A stretch of 24,943 nucleotides of DNA from contig DBOI01000128.1 in assembly GCA_002299245.1 (NCBI GenBank), positions 1-24,943 on the forward strand, given 5' to 3'. How positions within the stretch are numbered: the first letter of the stretch is position 1; every line of letters starts with the position of its first letter. The position numbers and the translations under genes were made by a program. Source of the DNA: Hydrogenovibrio sp. UBA650 (GTDB lineage: Bacteria > Pseudomonadota > Gammaproteobacteria > Thiomicrospirales > Thiomicrospiraceae). The notes below the pieces were generated by a model that had not been told where the DNA came from, ran no database searches, and was given only the letters and a program-made list of their open reading frames with translations. Below, in pieces: positions 1 to 6,488 of the stretch.

Positions 1-535
1 ACGCAGCACTTTTAAAGGTTGCCGATCCTAAGAGAAAAACAGCATGCCAAAATAGAAAAATCACAAAATACTCGACGCTAAATTCAGCTTCAACAAACAG
101 TTGCAAGAGCTGCACTTCATGACCGATAAATAATGAGAAAGCCACATAAATTACACTGAAGGAAAAGATTACAAAGCCAATATAAACAAAACTGGTCAGA
201 AATAGTCGACTAATAAACTTTTCCAATTGATTTGCCGGCAACATTGCCCAGTCAAAAAACTCCAGTTTTTTGTGAGCATCTTTAAATGTATAGCTTGTAA
301 AAATTAGTCCTCCAATCCAGAGAAATGCCTCCATCATTGAAGCTGTTAATTCGACTAGTTCAGCTTGATTATTGGTCGCCCTATTCAGAAACAAAATAAA
401 GATTGGAATACTCAGACTCAACAGTAGATAGTTATAGGTAAAACTCACATCTATGCGCAATAAATTAACAGTTCTTTTTAAGGAGAATCTTGGATCAGCT
501 TGATCAAGCGAATAAACGCTATTACTTGTATTCAT
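1..535 (-). CDS. ABC transporter permease, N-terminal part (cut by window edge)
   Basis: The frame opens at an ATG (535..533) and stays open to base 1, so about 178 N-terminal residues are visible and the C-terminus lies outside the window. The start overlaps the stop of the upstream ATPase gene by one base (TAATG), which implies translational coupling and a two-gene transporter. Visible hydrophobic stretches lie near residues 33-52 (YNYLLLSLSIPIFILFLN), 69-82, 114-140 and 160-175. Between them is a segment reading KLEFFDWAMLPANQLEKF; an LPA(S/N)..EKF motif of this kind is common in ABC-2 type permeases paired with a single ATPase. The substrate cannot be read from sequence. The pairing with the ATPase is secure; the exporter role is inferred. 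Confidence 0.75.
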   Translation of the reverse strand, partial: MNTSNSVYSLDQADPRFSLKRTVNLLRIDVSFTYNYLLLSLSIPIFILFLNRATNNQAELVELTASMMEAFLWIGGLIFTSYTFKDAHKKLEFFDWAMLPANQLEKFISRLFLTSFVYIGFVIFSFSVIYVAFSLFIGHEVQLLQLFVEAEFSVEYFVIFLFWHAVFLLGSATFKSAA

Positions 536-1389
536 TATGCAGCTCCCCTTTCTTCACTAGACTGTCCGAAAACCGCCTTTATAGATTGAGTCTCATCCAA
601 AACTGCATTAAACAGGAGTTCCAAATCTAAAGTGCCTGGCTCTCCATTGCGGTTTTCAGAAACACAGGCGTATTGCCCCAATCCGACTTCCTGTTTATAG
701 AGCTCAGAACCATCAAGCTCATCAGTTATCGACATGGCTAACTGCTTGGTAATATCATCAACCGACTGATTCAAAACAAGTTCACCTTTTTCAATCATGC
801 AAACGTGATCAATCAACTTTTCAATGTCTTTGACCTGATGAGTTGAAATTACAAAGGTTTTGCTCTCATCCGCTGCATGACTGATTAATTTCCTAAACAG
901 GGTTTTGGATGGAATATCTAAACCATTGGTTGGCTCATCCAACAAATTCAATGGACAATTACAGGCCAGGCCAAAAGCGATTAGGAATTTCTTCTGTTGC
1001 CCCATGGATAGCTTTGATAGTTTTTTACCAAGTTCGATTTCAAAGGTGTCGGCATAGCTCAGGAACTGTTGCTGATTGAAACCCGGATAGAATGGACTAT
1101 ACATAGCAACATAACTCTTGCCGCTAACAGCAGGTAATTGATATTGCTCTGGTAACAAGAAAATCTGCGACAGCATTTCTGCACGGCGTTGTTTAGCATT
1201 AAAGCCCAAAGTGGTTACCCTGCCGTTTTGGGCAAAGTTGAGCCCGGCAACTAAACTCAATAAGGTGGACTTTCCAGAACCATTTTTACCTAATAAACCT
1301 AGTACCTGACCGCCATTAAAACTTAAGCTTAACTCTTCGTAGATCGGCTGGCCTTTGTATGAAAACTTAACCTGATCAAATGTAATCAC
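535..1389 (-). CDS. ABC transporter ATP-binding protein
   Basis: A 284-residue cytoplasmic nucleotide-binding subunit that would power the membrane partner encoded directly downstream. All ABC motifs are present in order: Walker A GLLGKNGSGKST (about residues 31-42), a Q-loop glutamine in LLPEQYQLP, signature LSMGQQKK, Walker B LNLLDEPTNGLD and the switch histidine in VISTHQ. The last 80 or so residues form an extra C-terminal part of unknown role, as in many drug or antimicrobial-peptide exporters. The start is GTG at 1389..1387, preceded by AGGTG at a suitable distance. A promoter with an overlapping palindrome lies upstream (see 1418-1448). In related operons a GntR/YtrA-type repressor gene often precedes the ATPase; none is present here. 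Substrate unknown. Confidence 0.88.
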   Translation of the reverse strand: MITFDQVKFSYKGQPIYEELSLSFNGGQVLGLLGKNGSGKSTLLSLVAGLNFAQNGRVTTLGFNAKQRRAEMLSQIFLLPEQYQLPAVSGKSYVAMYSPFYPGFNQQQFLSYADTFEIELGKKLSKLSMGQQKKFLIAFGLACNCPLNLLDEPTNGLDIPSKTLFRKLISHAADESKTFVISTHQVKDIEKLIDHVCMIEKGELVLNQSVDDITKQLAMSITDELDGSELYKQEVGLGQYACVSENRNGEPGTLDLELLFNAVLDETQSIKAVFGQSSEERGAA

Positions 1390-1417
1390 AATAATTCACC
1401 TATATTTTTTTGTACTT

Positions 1418-1448
1418 GTGTATTAGTGTAATAGTACACATAAAACAA
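1418..1448 (-). promoter_or_regulatory. Candidate promoter and GntR/YtrA-like operator of the ABC operon
   Basis: On the minus strand, TTGTTT (1448..1443) and TAATAC (1425..1420) are separated by 17 bases and form a plausible sigma-70 promoter. A palindrome GTGTAYTA-N6-TARTACAC (1418-1439) covers the -10 box and most of the spacer, so a bound repressor would block RNA polymerase. GntR proteins of the YtrA subfamily commonly recognise TGTA/TACA palindromes of this kind and commonly control ABC operons; assigning that family is inference, because no regulator gene is in the window. Confidence 0.5.
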
Positions 1449-1588
1449 ATGCAACGATTTTCTAGTATTAATACGAAACACCGAAAACGCTAGGTACAGA
1501 AATTGTTTACAGAACCTGCTCTGCGAAGTGAATATGGTAAAATTCGATTTAAAATTTTCACCCATCAAATAACAAACCCTAGAACTTA

Positions 1589-2461
1589 ATGCGAGCAAAA
1601 ATGTCAGTTAATGCGGTTCAACGTTTCCTTTTTAAAGACCTGAATATCCGTGGTCAGCACATCCAACTTAATCAAGACTGGCAGAAGATGCTGCAAGACC
1701 GTCACTACCCATACTCGATTATTGAGTTACTTGGCGAGTTAACCGCCGTCTCTATTCTGCTGGCTAACGGTATCAAACATGAAGGCCGCATAACCATGCA
1801 GGTTCAGGGGTCTGGCCCAATCAGCTTATTGGTAGTTGATGTAACTCACGACCTGAAAATTAGAGGCCTGGCAAAAACTAATCAAGAAATAACCGATCAA
1901 ACCACCATGGACGAACTGTTAGGCGATGGTCAGATTTTGATGACTTTGGAAAACACCCAAACCAATCATCACTTTCAATCCTATGTTCCACGTGAAGGCG
2001 ACAGTGTTGCCGAAGCCTTTGAAACCTTTTTGAGTCAGTCCGAACAACTGCCGTCAAAGCTCTGGTTAAGCGCCGATGAGAATTCTCTTGGTGGCGTCTT
2101 GGTACAGAAAATGCCGGAATCGGACAGTCATGACAGCGATGGTTGGGATCGAATCGTCCACTTGGCAGCTACTGTCAAAGATCAAGAGTTAACGGAACTG
2201 TCTGCTGAAGAGTTGATTCACCGCCTGTTTCATGAAGAGCTGGTTGAACTGTTTGAACAGAGCGAAGTTAATTACGAATGCCCAAAGGATGATACGAAGG
2301 TTCTTAAGATGCTGCGTTCACTGGGTGAAGCCGAAGTTCGAAAGATTTTGGAAGAGCAAGGCGAGATCGTAATTCACAATGAGATGTGTAATTATCACTC
2401 GCGCTTTAACAAAGACGACATCGATCTACTCTTCGCCGAAGACAAGCCTTCTGTTCAATAA
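1589..2461 (+). CDS. hslO: Hsp33 family chaperone HslO with an incomplete zinc centre
   Basis: 290 residues, the normal length of Hsp33, a cytoplasmic holdase that in well-studied species is switched on by oxidation of four zinc-binding cysteines. The N-terminal chaperone core (to about residue 185) looks normal, with GELTAVSILLANGIK and MQVQGSGPISLLVVD. The C-terminal redox domain keeps the family landmarks (MLRSLGEAEV, then GEIVIHNEMCN). However, the usual CxC is C231-P-K233 and the usual CxxC is N264-E-M-C267, so only the first and fourth cysteines remain. Starts at 1589 or 1601 are both possible; neither has a strong ribosome-binding site. An extended -10 box (TGGTAAAAT, 1535-1543) is a candidate promoter. 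The gene converges on yaaA with a 2-base gap. Family assignment is secure; how this variant is switched on is open. Confidence 0.92.
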   Translation: MRAKMSVNAVQRFLFKDLNIRGQHIQLNQDWQKMLQDRHYPYSIIELLGELTAVSILLANGIKHEGRITMQVQGSGPISLLVVDVTHDLKIRGLAKTNQEITDQTTMDELLGDGQILMTLENTQTNHHFQSYVPREGDSVAEAFETFLSQSEQLPSKLWLSADENSLGGVLVQKMPESDSHDSDGWDRIVHLAATVKDQELTELSAEELIHRLFHEELVELFEQSEVNYECPKDDTKVLKMLRSLGEAEVRKILEEQGEIVIHNEMCNYHSRFNKDDIDLLFAEDKPSVQ

Positions 2462-2463
2462 AG

Positions 2464-3240
2464 TTAAGCTTCTAAATTTCGAGTAAAAACCCAGTCTGTT
2501 TCGGATGATAACTCTGGGTTAAATTGATAGCCTTCGTAATCAAAGAACTTCAGATCTTCAGCATTTTCTACAAAATTATCAGCGGCGTAACGCGCCATTA
2601 AGCCACGGGCTTTTTTAGCGTAGAAGCTAATAATTTTGTATTTGCCATTTTTCCAATCTTTAAAAATTGGCGTGATAATACGGCCATTCAATTGCTTTTT
2701 CTTAACCGCTTTAAAGTACTCATTGGATGCCAGATTTACCAAAGTATTACTGCCACTATCAGCCAAGTGCTTGTTCAGCAAATCGGTGATGTCATTGCCC
2801 CAGAATTCATAGAGATCTTTACCTTTTTTATTGGCAAACTTTGTGCCCATCTCCAAACGATATGGCAGCATATCGTCCAATGGTTTTAACAGGCCATAAA
2901 GACCTGAAAGAATTCGCAGGTGGTTTTGTGTATAGTCAACAGCCTTTTCAGAGAGCGAGTAGGCATCCAGACCTTGATAAACATCGCCTTTAAAAAGCCA
3001 GGCCGCCTGTTTAGCCTGCTGTTTAGGAAATGGCGTTTGCCAGGCTTGAAAACGTTCATAATTCAACTCAGACAACTTGTCGCTGATATGCATAAGTTGA
3101 CCAATTTCAACAGGCCCTATCTGTTTGAGTTGATCGGCTAACTCTGAAGCCTGATTAAGCATTTCTGCTTGAGTGTGCAACTCAGTCTGTACAGAGCTGG
3201 TTTCATCCAATGCTTTTGCCGGCGAGACAATCATTAACAT
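2464..3240 (-). CDS. yaaA: Peroxide stress protein YaaA (DUF328/UPF0246)
   Basis: 258 residues, the same length as E. coli YaaA, a cytoplasmic protein that limits DNA damage during hydrogen peroxide stress, apparently by keeping free iron low. The sequence is typical throughout: it opens with MLMIVSPAKALDE and contains FKGDVYQGLDA, LSGLYGLLKPLDDMLPYRLEMG, NLASNEYFKAV and FYAKKARGLMARY. The start is the first ATG and matches the family start. A TATAAT hexamer on the minus strand (3280..3275) is a possible -10 box, without an obvious -35. It faces the redox chaperone gene hslO tail to tail with a 2-base gap. Both have oxidative-stress roles elsewhere, but nothing in the sequence shows joint regulation. 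No hairpin terminator is seen in the gap. Confidence 0.95.
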   Translation of the reverse strand: MLMIVSPAKALDETSSVQTELHTQAEMLNQASELADQLKQIGPVEIGQLMHISDKLSELNYERFQAWQTPFPKQQAKQAAWLFKGDVYQGLDAYSLSEKAVDYTQNHLRILSGLYGLLKPLDDMLPYRLEMGTKFANKKGKDLYEFWGNDITDLLNKHLADSGSNTLVNLASNEYFKAVKKKQLNGRIITPIFKDWKNGKYKIISFYAKKARGLMARYAADNFVENAEDLKFFDYEGYQFNPELSSETDWVFTRNLEA

Positions 3241-3398
3241 AGCGGGAAGGCCTTTTAAAATTTGATAAAACTGGATTATAAACCATCAAAATCTGAGTTT
3301 GGATTGGTTCTATTAACCTAATTGATAGCTTTTTTCTTTTAGCGGCCTGTTAAATCCAATAGAATGCTTGTTAGTTTTTTAAAGGAATACACTAAGCC

Positions 3399-4273
3399 AT
3401 GTCTCCCGATATTCTCACTAAAGTCATTCTTCCGCTTGCCCTGTTTGTAATTATGTTTGGTATGGGGCTGTCTTTAAAACTGGCTGACTTTCAAAATGTT
3501 GTCAAATCTCCCAAAGCGGTTGGGGTTGGCTTAGTTGGCCAGATGCTACTATTACCGCTAATTGCATTTTTATTATTGCGGTTGCATTTCAACTGCCGGC
3601 AGAGATTGCAGTCGGTCTGATGATTATTGCTCTGGCTCCGGGAGGGGCAACATCGAATATGTTCACCTACCTGTTTAAGGGCGATGTTTCACTCTCAATT
3701 AGCCTGACAGCAGTAGTAAGCTTGATCACGCCTTTTACCATCCCGATTATCGCCGCCCTAAGTATGATGTTTTTTATGGGCTCTGAAACCGAATTCAGCT
3801 TACCGATTATTAAAACCATTATTCAGCTGTTAGTTATTACCGTTGTTCCGGTGGCCCTAGGGATGTTTGTCCTCAGTCGCTGGCCACTGTTTGCAGCTAA
3901 AGCAGAAGACGTTTTGAAATGGTTTGCGGTATTTTTCCTATTCCTGATTATTGTGCTTATCGTTCTAAAGAACAGAGCAGATATGTTGGAATTTTTTGCC
4001 CAGGCCGGCTTTGCCACACTGATTCTAAATATTTTAGTACTGGCTGCCGGCTATTCTATAGCCAAAATTACAAAACTTAATCAGGCGCAATCGGTCTCAA
4101 TTGGTTTTGAGGTTGGAATTCAAAATGGCACCCTGGCCCTGTTAGTTGCCGGAACCTTAATTGGTAATGAAATCATGATGATTCCAGCGGTTACTTACTC
4201 ATTATTGATGTTTGTCTCTGGCACTCTGTTTGGTTTCTGGGTGAGCAGAAAACCTGATAAAACCGCCTCTTAA
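3399..4273 (+). pseudogene. Bile acid:sodium symporter (BASS/SBF) family gene, frameshifted
   Basis: Two open frames together make one BASS-family membrane transporter. The first (from ATG 3399, with AAAGGAAT upstream) encodes the N-terminal 60-odd residues, LPLALFVIMFGMGLSLKLAD through LLLPLIAF. The second resumes in another frame with the family core FQLPAEIAVGL, ALAPGGATSNMFTYLFKGD and IGFEVGIQNGTLALLVAG. The switch occurs around a run of five T (3567-3571). Adding one T there gives a continuous protein of about 291 residues with PLIAFFIIAVAFQLPAE across the join, the usual family length with 8-10 membrane segments. Either the gene is inactive or this is a homopolymer sequencing error; the rest of the frame shows no decay, which favours an error or a very recent mutation. 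Substrate unknown (bile acids, pantoate and pyruvate are known for relatives). Confidence 0.82.
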
Positions 4274-4337
4274 GACCTATTTTCTGCAAATTCTGCATTA
4301 AATACGAAAAAATATTAACTTGTAACCTGTTTTTAAC

Positions 4338-4365
4338 TTTCATTTAACAAATGCTTGCTTATAAT
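4338..4365 (+). promoter_or_regulatory. Candidate promoter of the cold-shock gene
   Basis: A perfect TATAAT (4360-4365) lies 16 bases after TTTCAT (4338-4343), a weak -35. Transcription would start near 4372, leaving a leader of about 140 bases before the ATG at 4514. Long leaders are characteristic of cold-inducible csp genes. The -10 is convincing; the -35 is not. Confidence 0.55.
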
Positions 4366-4382
4366 GTGGCATTAAGATATTA

Positions 4383-4472
4383 ACTAATGATTATGTCTTG
4401 CAGCTTTAATTCCTGAATTGTTCATAACCGCTCAGGCTTGATTTACCTGGTTTTGATTGCTAAATCATTAGT
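4383..4472 (+). promoter_or_regulatory. Long-range stem in the cold-shock mRNA leader (possible RNA thermosensor)
   Basis: ACTAATGATT (4383-4392) is perfectly complementary to AATCATTAGT (4463-4472). The 10-base-pair, AT-rich stem would close a 70-base loop inside the untranslated leader, just downstream of the predicted transcription start. In E. coli cspA the leader refolds with temperature and controls translation; a comparable role here is inference. I do not see a clear cold-box sequence. Confidence 0.45.
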
Positions 4473-4513
4473 GTCAAAAACCACAATATAGATTAGATTT
4501 ACAGGATTACATT

Positions 4514-4726
4514 ATGTCTACCACTACTGGCACCGTAAAATGGTTTAACGACACTAAAGGCTTCGGCTTTATTTCTCAAGATTCTGGCCCGGATATCTTT
4601 GCACACTTTAGCCAAATCAAAGGCGATGGTTTCAAAACATTGGCTGAAGGCCAAAAAGTTGAATTCACTGTTATTGATGGTGAAAAAGGTCCTCAAGCTG
4701 AGAACATTGTTAAGTTAGAAGACTAA
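4514..4726 (+). CDS. Cold shock domain protein (CspA family)
   Basis: A 70-residue single cold-shock domain, the standard size. These are five-stranded OB-fold proteins that bind single-stranded RNA and melt secondary structure, helping translation and transcription at low temperature. The RNA-binding motifs are visible: RNP1 as KGFGFI (residues 15-20) and RNP2 as DIFAHF (about 27-32; DVFVHF in E. coli CspA). The opening MSTTTGTVKWFNDTKGFGFI is typical. The gene stands alone, with its own promoter, a structured leader and a strong terminator at 4742-4771. Which paralogue it corresponds to (cold-induced CspA or constitutive CspC/CspE) cannot be decided from the protein, though the long leader favours a regulated one. 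Confidence 0.95.
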   Translation: MSTTTGTVKWFNDTKGFGFISQDSGPDIFAHFSQIKGDGFKTLAEGQKVEFTVIDGEKGPQAENIVKLED

Positions 4727-4741
4727 CTTAGATTGAGTAAT

Positions 4742-4771
4742 AAAAAAGGCCAGCAAATACTGGCCTTTTTT
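4742..4771. terminator. Bidirectional Rho-independent terminator
   Basis: A perfect 12-base-pair stem, AAAAAAGGCCAG (4742-4753) and CTGGCCTTTTTT (4760-4771), encloses the loop CAAATA. The T-run on one side and A-run on the other let it serve both the cold-shock gene (plus) and the converging small gene at 4791-5057 (minus). Confidence 0.9.
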
Positions 4772-4790
4772 AAATTCAGATAGCCGTCAA

Positions 4791-5057
4791 TTAAACTTTG
4801 TCTGGCGTTAACTCAGCCGCTTCTAAAAAATGCTTAAGTTTGGTAATTTCAGACTTATCTGCTAACTCGTGTCCGTGATGCGGAAGACCTAAAATAATTT
4901 CCTGGCCATTCAAGTGAATCTTAGCTCGGTTACTGTTTGAAACTTCGATTTCAGCTCCGAAATGAGTCAAGGTGTTTGATAACCTTTTCCAATCTACATT
5001 GGTAGCAATTGGGTGTGAAAATACTTTTTCAATAATGACTTTATGTTTATGGCTCAT
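4791..5057 (-). CDS. Small HicA-like protein, no HicB partner
   Basis: An 88-residue soluble protein opening with MSHKHKVIIEKVFSHPIATN, then a basic/aromatic stretch, then RAKIHLNGQEIILGLPHHGH and a charged helix. The pattern (an alpha-beta fold with a late HxxH-like PHHGH) resembles proteins annotated as HicA family toxins, which are small dsRBD-fold mRNA interferases. This is a resemblance from memory and not a search result. True hicA genes are normally followed by hicB; here the neighbours are the csp terminator and rluF, so a toxin role is doubtful. The start is supported by AGGAAG just upstream. An FNR/CRP-like site, ATGAT-N4-ATCAA, lies at 5127-5140, about 70 bases before the start. 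Confidence 0.75.
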   Translation of the reverse strand: MSHKHKVIIEKVFSHPIATNVDWKRLSNTLTHFGAEIEVSNSNRAKIHLNGQEIILGLPHHGHELADKSEITKLKHFLEAAELTPDKV

Positions 5058-5126
5058 TTTGTCTTCCTTTGTTTATAAGTTATTACTTATCTAATTTCAT
5101 TGTAAAACTCTAGTCACAAAAACAAA

Positions 5127-5140
5127 ATGATCGAAATCAA
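5127..5140 (-). promoter_or_regulatory. FNR/Anr-like site upstream of the HicA-like gene
   Basis: ATGAT-CGAA-ATCAA matches the FNR consensus TTGAT-N4-ATCAA at 9 of 10 fixed positions and sits in the promoter region of the gene starting at 5057. One such match is expected by chance in a window of this size, so this is a weak call. Confidence 0.25.
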
Positions 5141-5166
5141 AATATATCTAATTAATTGTTATCAGA

Positions 5167-5871
5167 TTAGTTAATGGATTTTTCCAGGTTTTTATAGAGA
5201 GCTTGCAACTCGGTGCTGTCGAGATATCGGAATTGACCTTCTTCAAGCCCATCTAGATTGAACTGCATTATCTGGATTCTCTGCAACCTAAGTACTTTAT
5301 AGCCCAAGGCTTTACACATTCTTCTAATCTGTCTGTTCAAGCCTTGAACCAGAGTAATCTGAAAGCAATCATCACTTAGCTTTTCAACCTCACATGGCAA
5401 GGTTTTACTGCCTAAGATTTCGACCCCATTGGCCATATTTGCAACAAAGTTCTGAGTAACGTCTTTATCTACCCAAACCTTGTAAACTTTTTTCTGCTTG
5501 TTTTCTGAGCGCATGATTTTATTCACCAGTTCACCCTGGTTAGTCAAAATTAACAGGCCTTCTGAATCTTTATCTAATCGACCGATTGCAAACACTCGCT
5601 GATCAAGTTTAAGCACATTTTCTATACTCTTGGTTATGTCTTTACGATGAGTACAGATAACGCCAACAGGCTTATGATAGAGAATGACAACCGGGGTCGG
5701 TCTGTCACCAACCGGTTGATGATCAAGCAAAACCGTATCAGCTTCAGCGATAGTCATACCCAGCTTAGCAGGCAGGTTATTAACCGTAACTCGGCCAGCA
5801 GAAATCAATAAATCGGCCTGTTTTTTTGAACAGATGCCCATTTCGCTGAACCATTTATTAATTCGAACCAT
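5167..5871 (-). CDS. rluF: 23S rRNA pseudouridine synthase RluF-like
   Basis: 234 residues. Pseudouridine synthase of the RsuA/RluB/E/F family, which isomerises a specific uridine in rRNA; RluF in E. coli acts on 23S rRNA U2604. An S4 RNA-binding domain occupies about residues 1-55 (RINKWFSEMGICSKKQADLL). The catalytic domain follows with the nucleophile D100 in GRLDKDSEGLLILTNQG. The choice of RluF over its relatives rests on LTNQGELVNKIMR and ITLVQGLNRQIRRMCKALGY, which align closely with what I recall of E. coli RluF. The protein lacks the longer C-terminal tail of some RluF proteins. The start is the ATG at 5871, in a weak translation context. Single-gene unit; the upstream region is shared with the divergent PAS gene. 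Confidence 0.82.
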   Translation of the reverse strand: MVRINKWFSEMGICSKKQADLLISAGRVTVNNLPAKLGMTIAEADTVLLDHQPVGDRPTPVVILYHKPVGVICTHRKDITKSIENVLKLDQRVFAIGRLDKDSEGLLILTNQGELVNKIMRSENKQKKVYKVWVDKDVTQNFVANMANGVEILGSKTLPCEVEKLSDDCFQITLVQGLNRQIRRMCKALGYKVLRLQRIQIMQFNLDGLEEGQFRYLDSTELQALYKNLEKSIN

Positions 5872-5908
5872 AATTTTTAGTAATAACCGACTATAAGTAA
5901 GGTTTTGT

Positions 5909-5960
5909 ATTCTATAGCAATAAAAAAGTGGTAAACTCAGGCTAAATAAATTCTATAGCA
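5909..5960. repeat. Direct repeat ATTCTATAGCA in the rluF/PAS intergenic region
   Basis: The 11-mer ATTCTATAGCA occurs at 5909-5919 and again at 5950-5960, 41 bases (about four helical turns) apart, within the 133-base divergent promoter region. The core CTATAG is palindromic. It could be a pair of regulator sites; no known regulator is recognised. Confidence 0.5.
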
Positions 5961-6004
5961 GCATACGGCTTAACTAATCCCTGCCTGATTTCAAGGAGAC
6001 AGAA

Positions 6005-6460
6005 GTGCAAGAGAACCCACCTGTAACTGAGAATGAATTTATTATTCCAGAAGGCAAGGTCATTATGTCCGAAACGGATTTAAAGGGCATTATAACCAAA
6101 GTAAATGATGTGTTCTGCGAGATGAGCGGTTACACAGAAGAAGAATTGATTGGGCAACCACACAGTATTATTCGCCACCCTGACGTACCAGGTGGAGTCT
6201 TTAAGGATATGTGGGAAACCATTCAGGCTGGTCGCGGCTGGTCACAGATTGTCAAAAACCGTCGTAAAAACGGCGATTACTACTGGCTTAGAGCCAATGT
6301 TGGCCCGATTACAGATGATGATGGCAATATCACTGGCTATATCTCCCATCGTATGCGCTGTGACGGTGTGGAAAAAGACATTACGCTAGAGCTTTATAGA
6401 GATGTTGCCGATGGTTTTTTAACCATTAAAAACGGGGAGATCGGCGTACCTGAAGACTAA
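6005..6460 (+). CDS. Stand-alone PAS domain protein of the Aer type
   Basis: A 151-residue soluble protein consisting of one PAS domain (about residues 18-125) and a short tail. It resembles the N-terminal, FAD-binding redox sensor of the aerotaxis receptor Aer, but there is no membrane segment, HAMP or methyl-accepting domain. Residues known as important in E. coli Aer appear at the same numbers: N34, R57-H58-P-D60, F66, W79 and N85, in IIRHPDVPGGVF and GWSQIVKNRRKNGDYYW. The start is GTG 6005 with a strong AAGGAG at 5993-5998. It could sense redox or oxygen through FAD (or bind another ligand) and pass the signal to a separate chemoreceptor or cyclase. The partner is not in the window. PAS assignment is firm; cofactor and partner are inferred. 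Confidence 0.85.
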   Translation: MQENPPVTENEFIIPEGKVIMSETDLKGIITKVNDVFCEMSGYTEEELIGQPHSIIRHPDVPGGVFKDMWETIQAGRGWSQIVKNRRKNGDYYWLRANVGPITDDDGNITGYISHRMRCDGVEKDITLELYRDVADGFLTIKNGEIGVPED

Positions 6461-6488
6461 AGACTTTTTCGGTTTTTTGCCTAAGCTT

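Noticed and set aside
1386..1598. A 70-residue minus-strand frame in the hslO/ABC intergenic region
   Set aside because: Its composition is not protein-like (runs of Phe/Tyr/Ser), it overlaps both divergent promoters and it has no ribosome-binding site.
3823..4017. Minus-strand frame inside the BASS-family gene, and similar frames inside hslO, lptD, surA, pdxA, PepSY, pstS and PiT genes
   Set aside because: Shadow frames of clearly recognised genes; none has a convincing start or motif.
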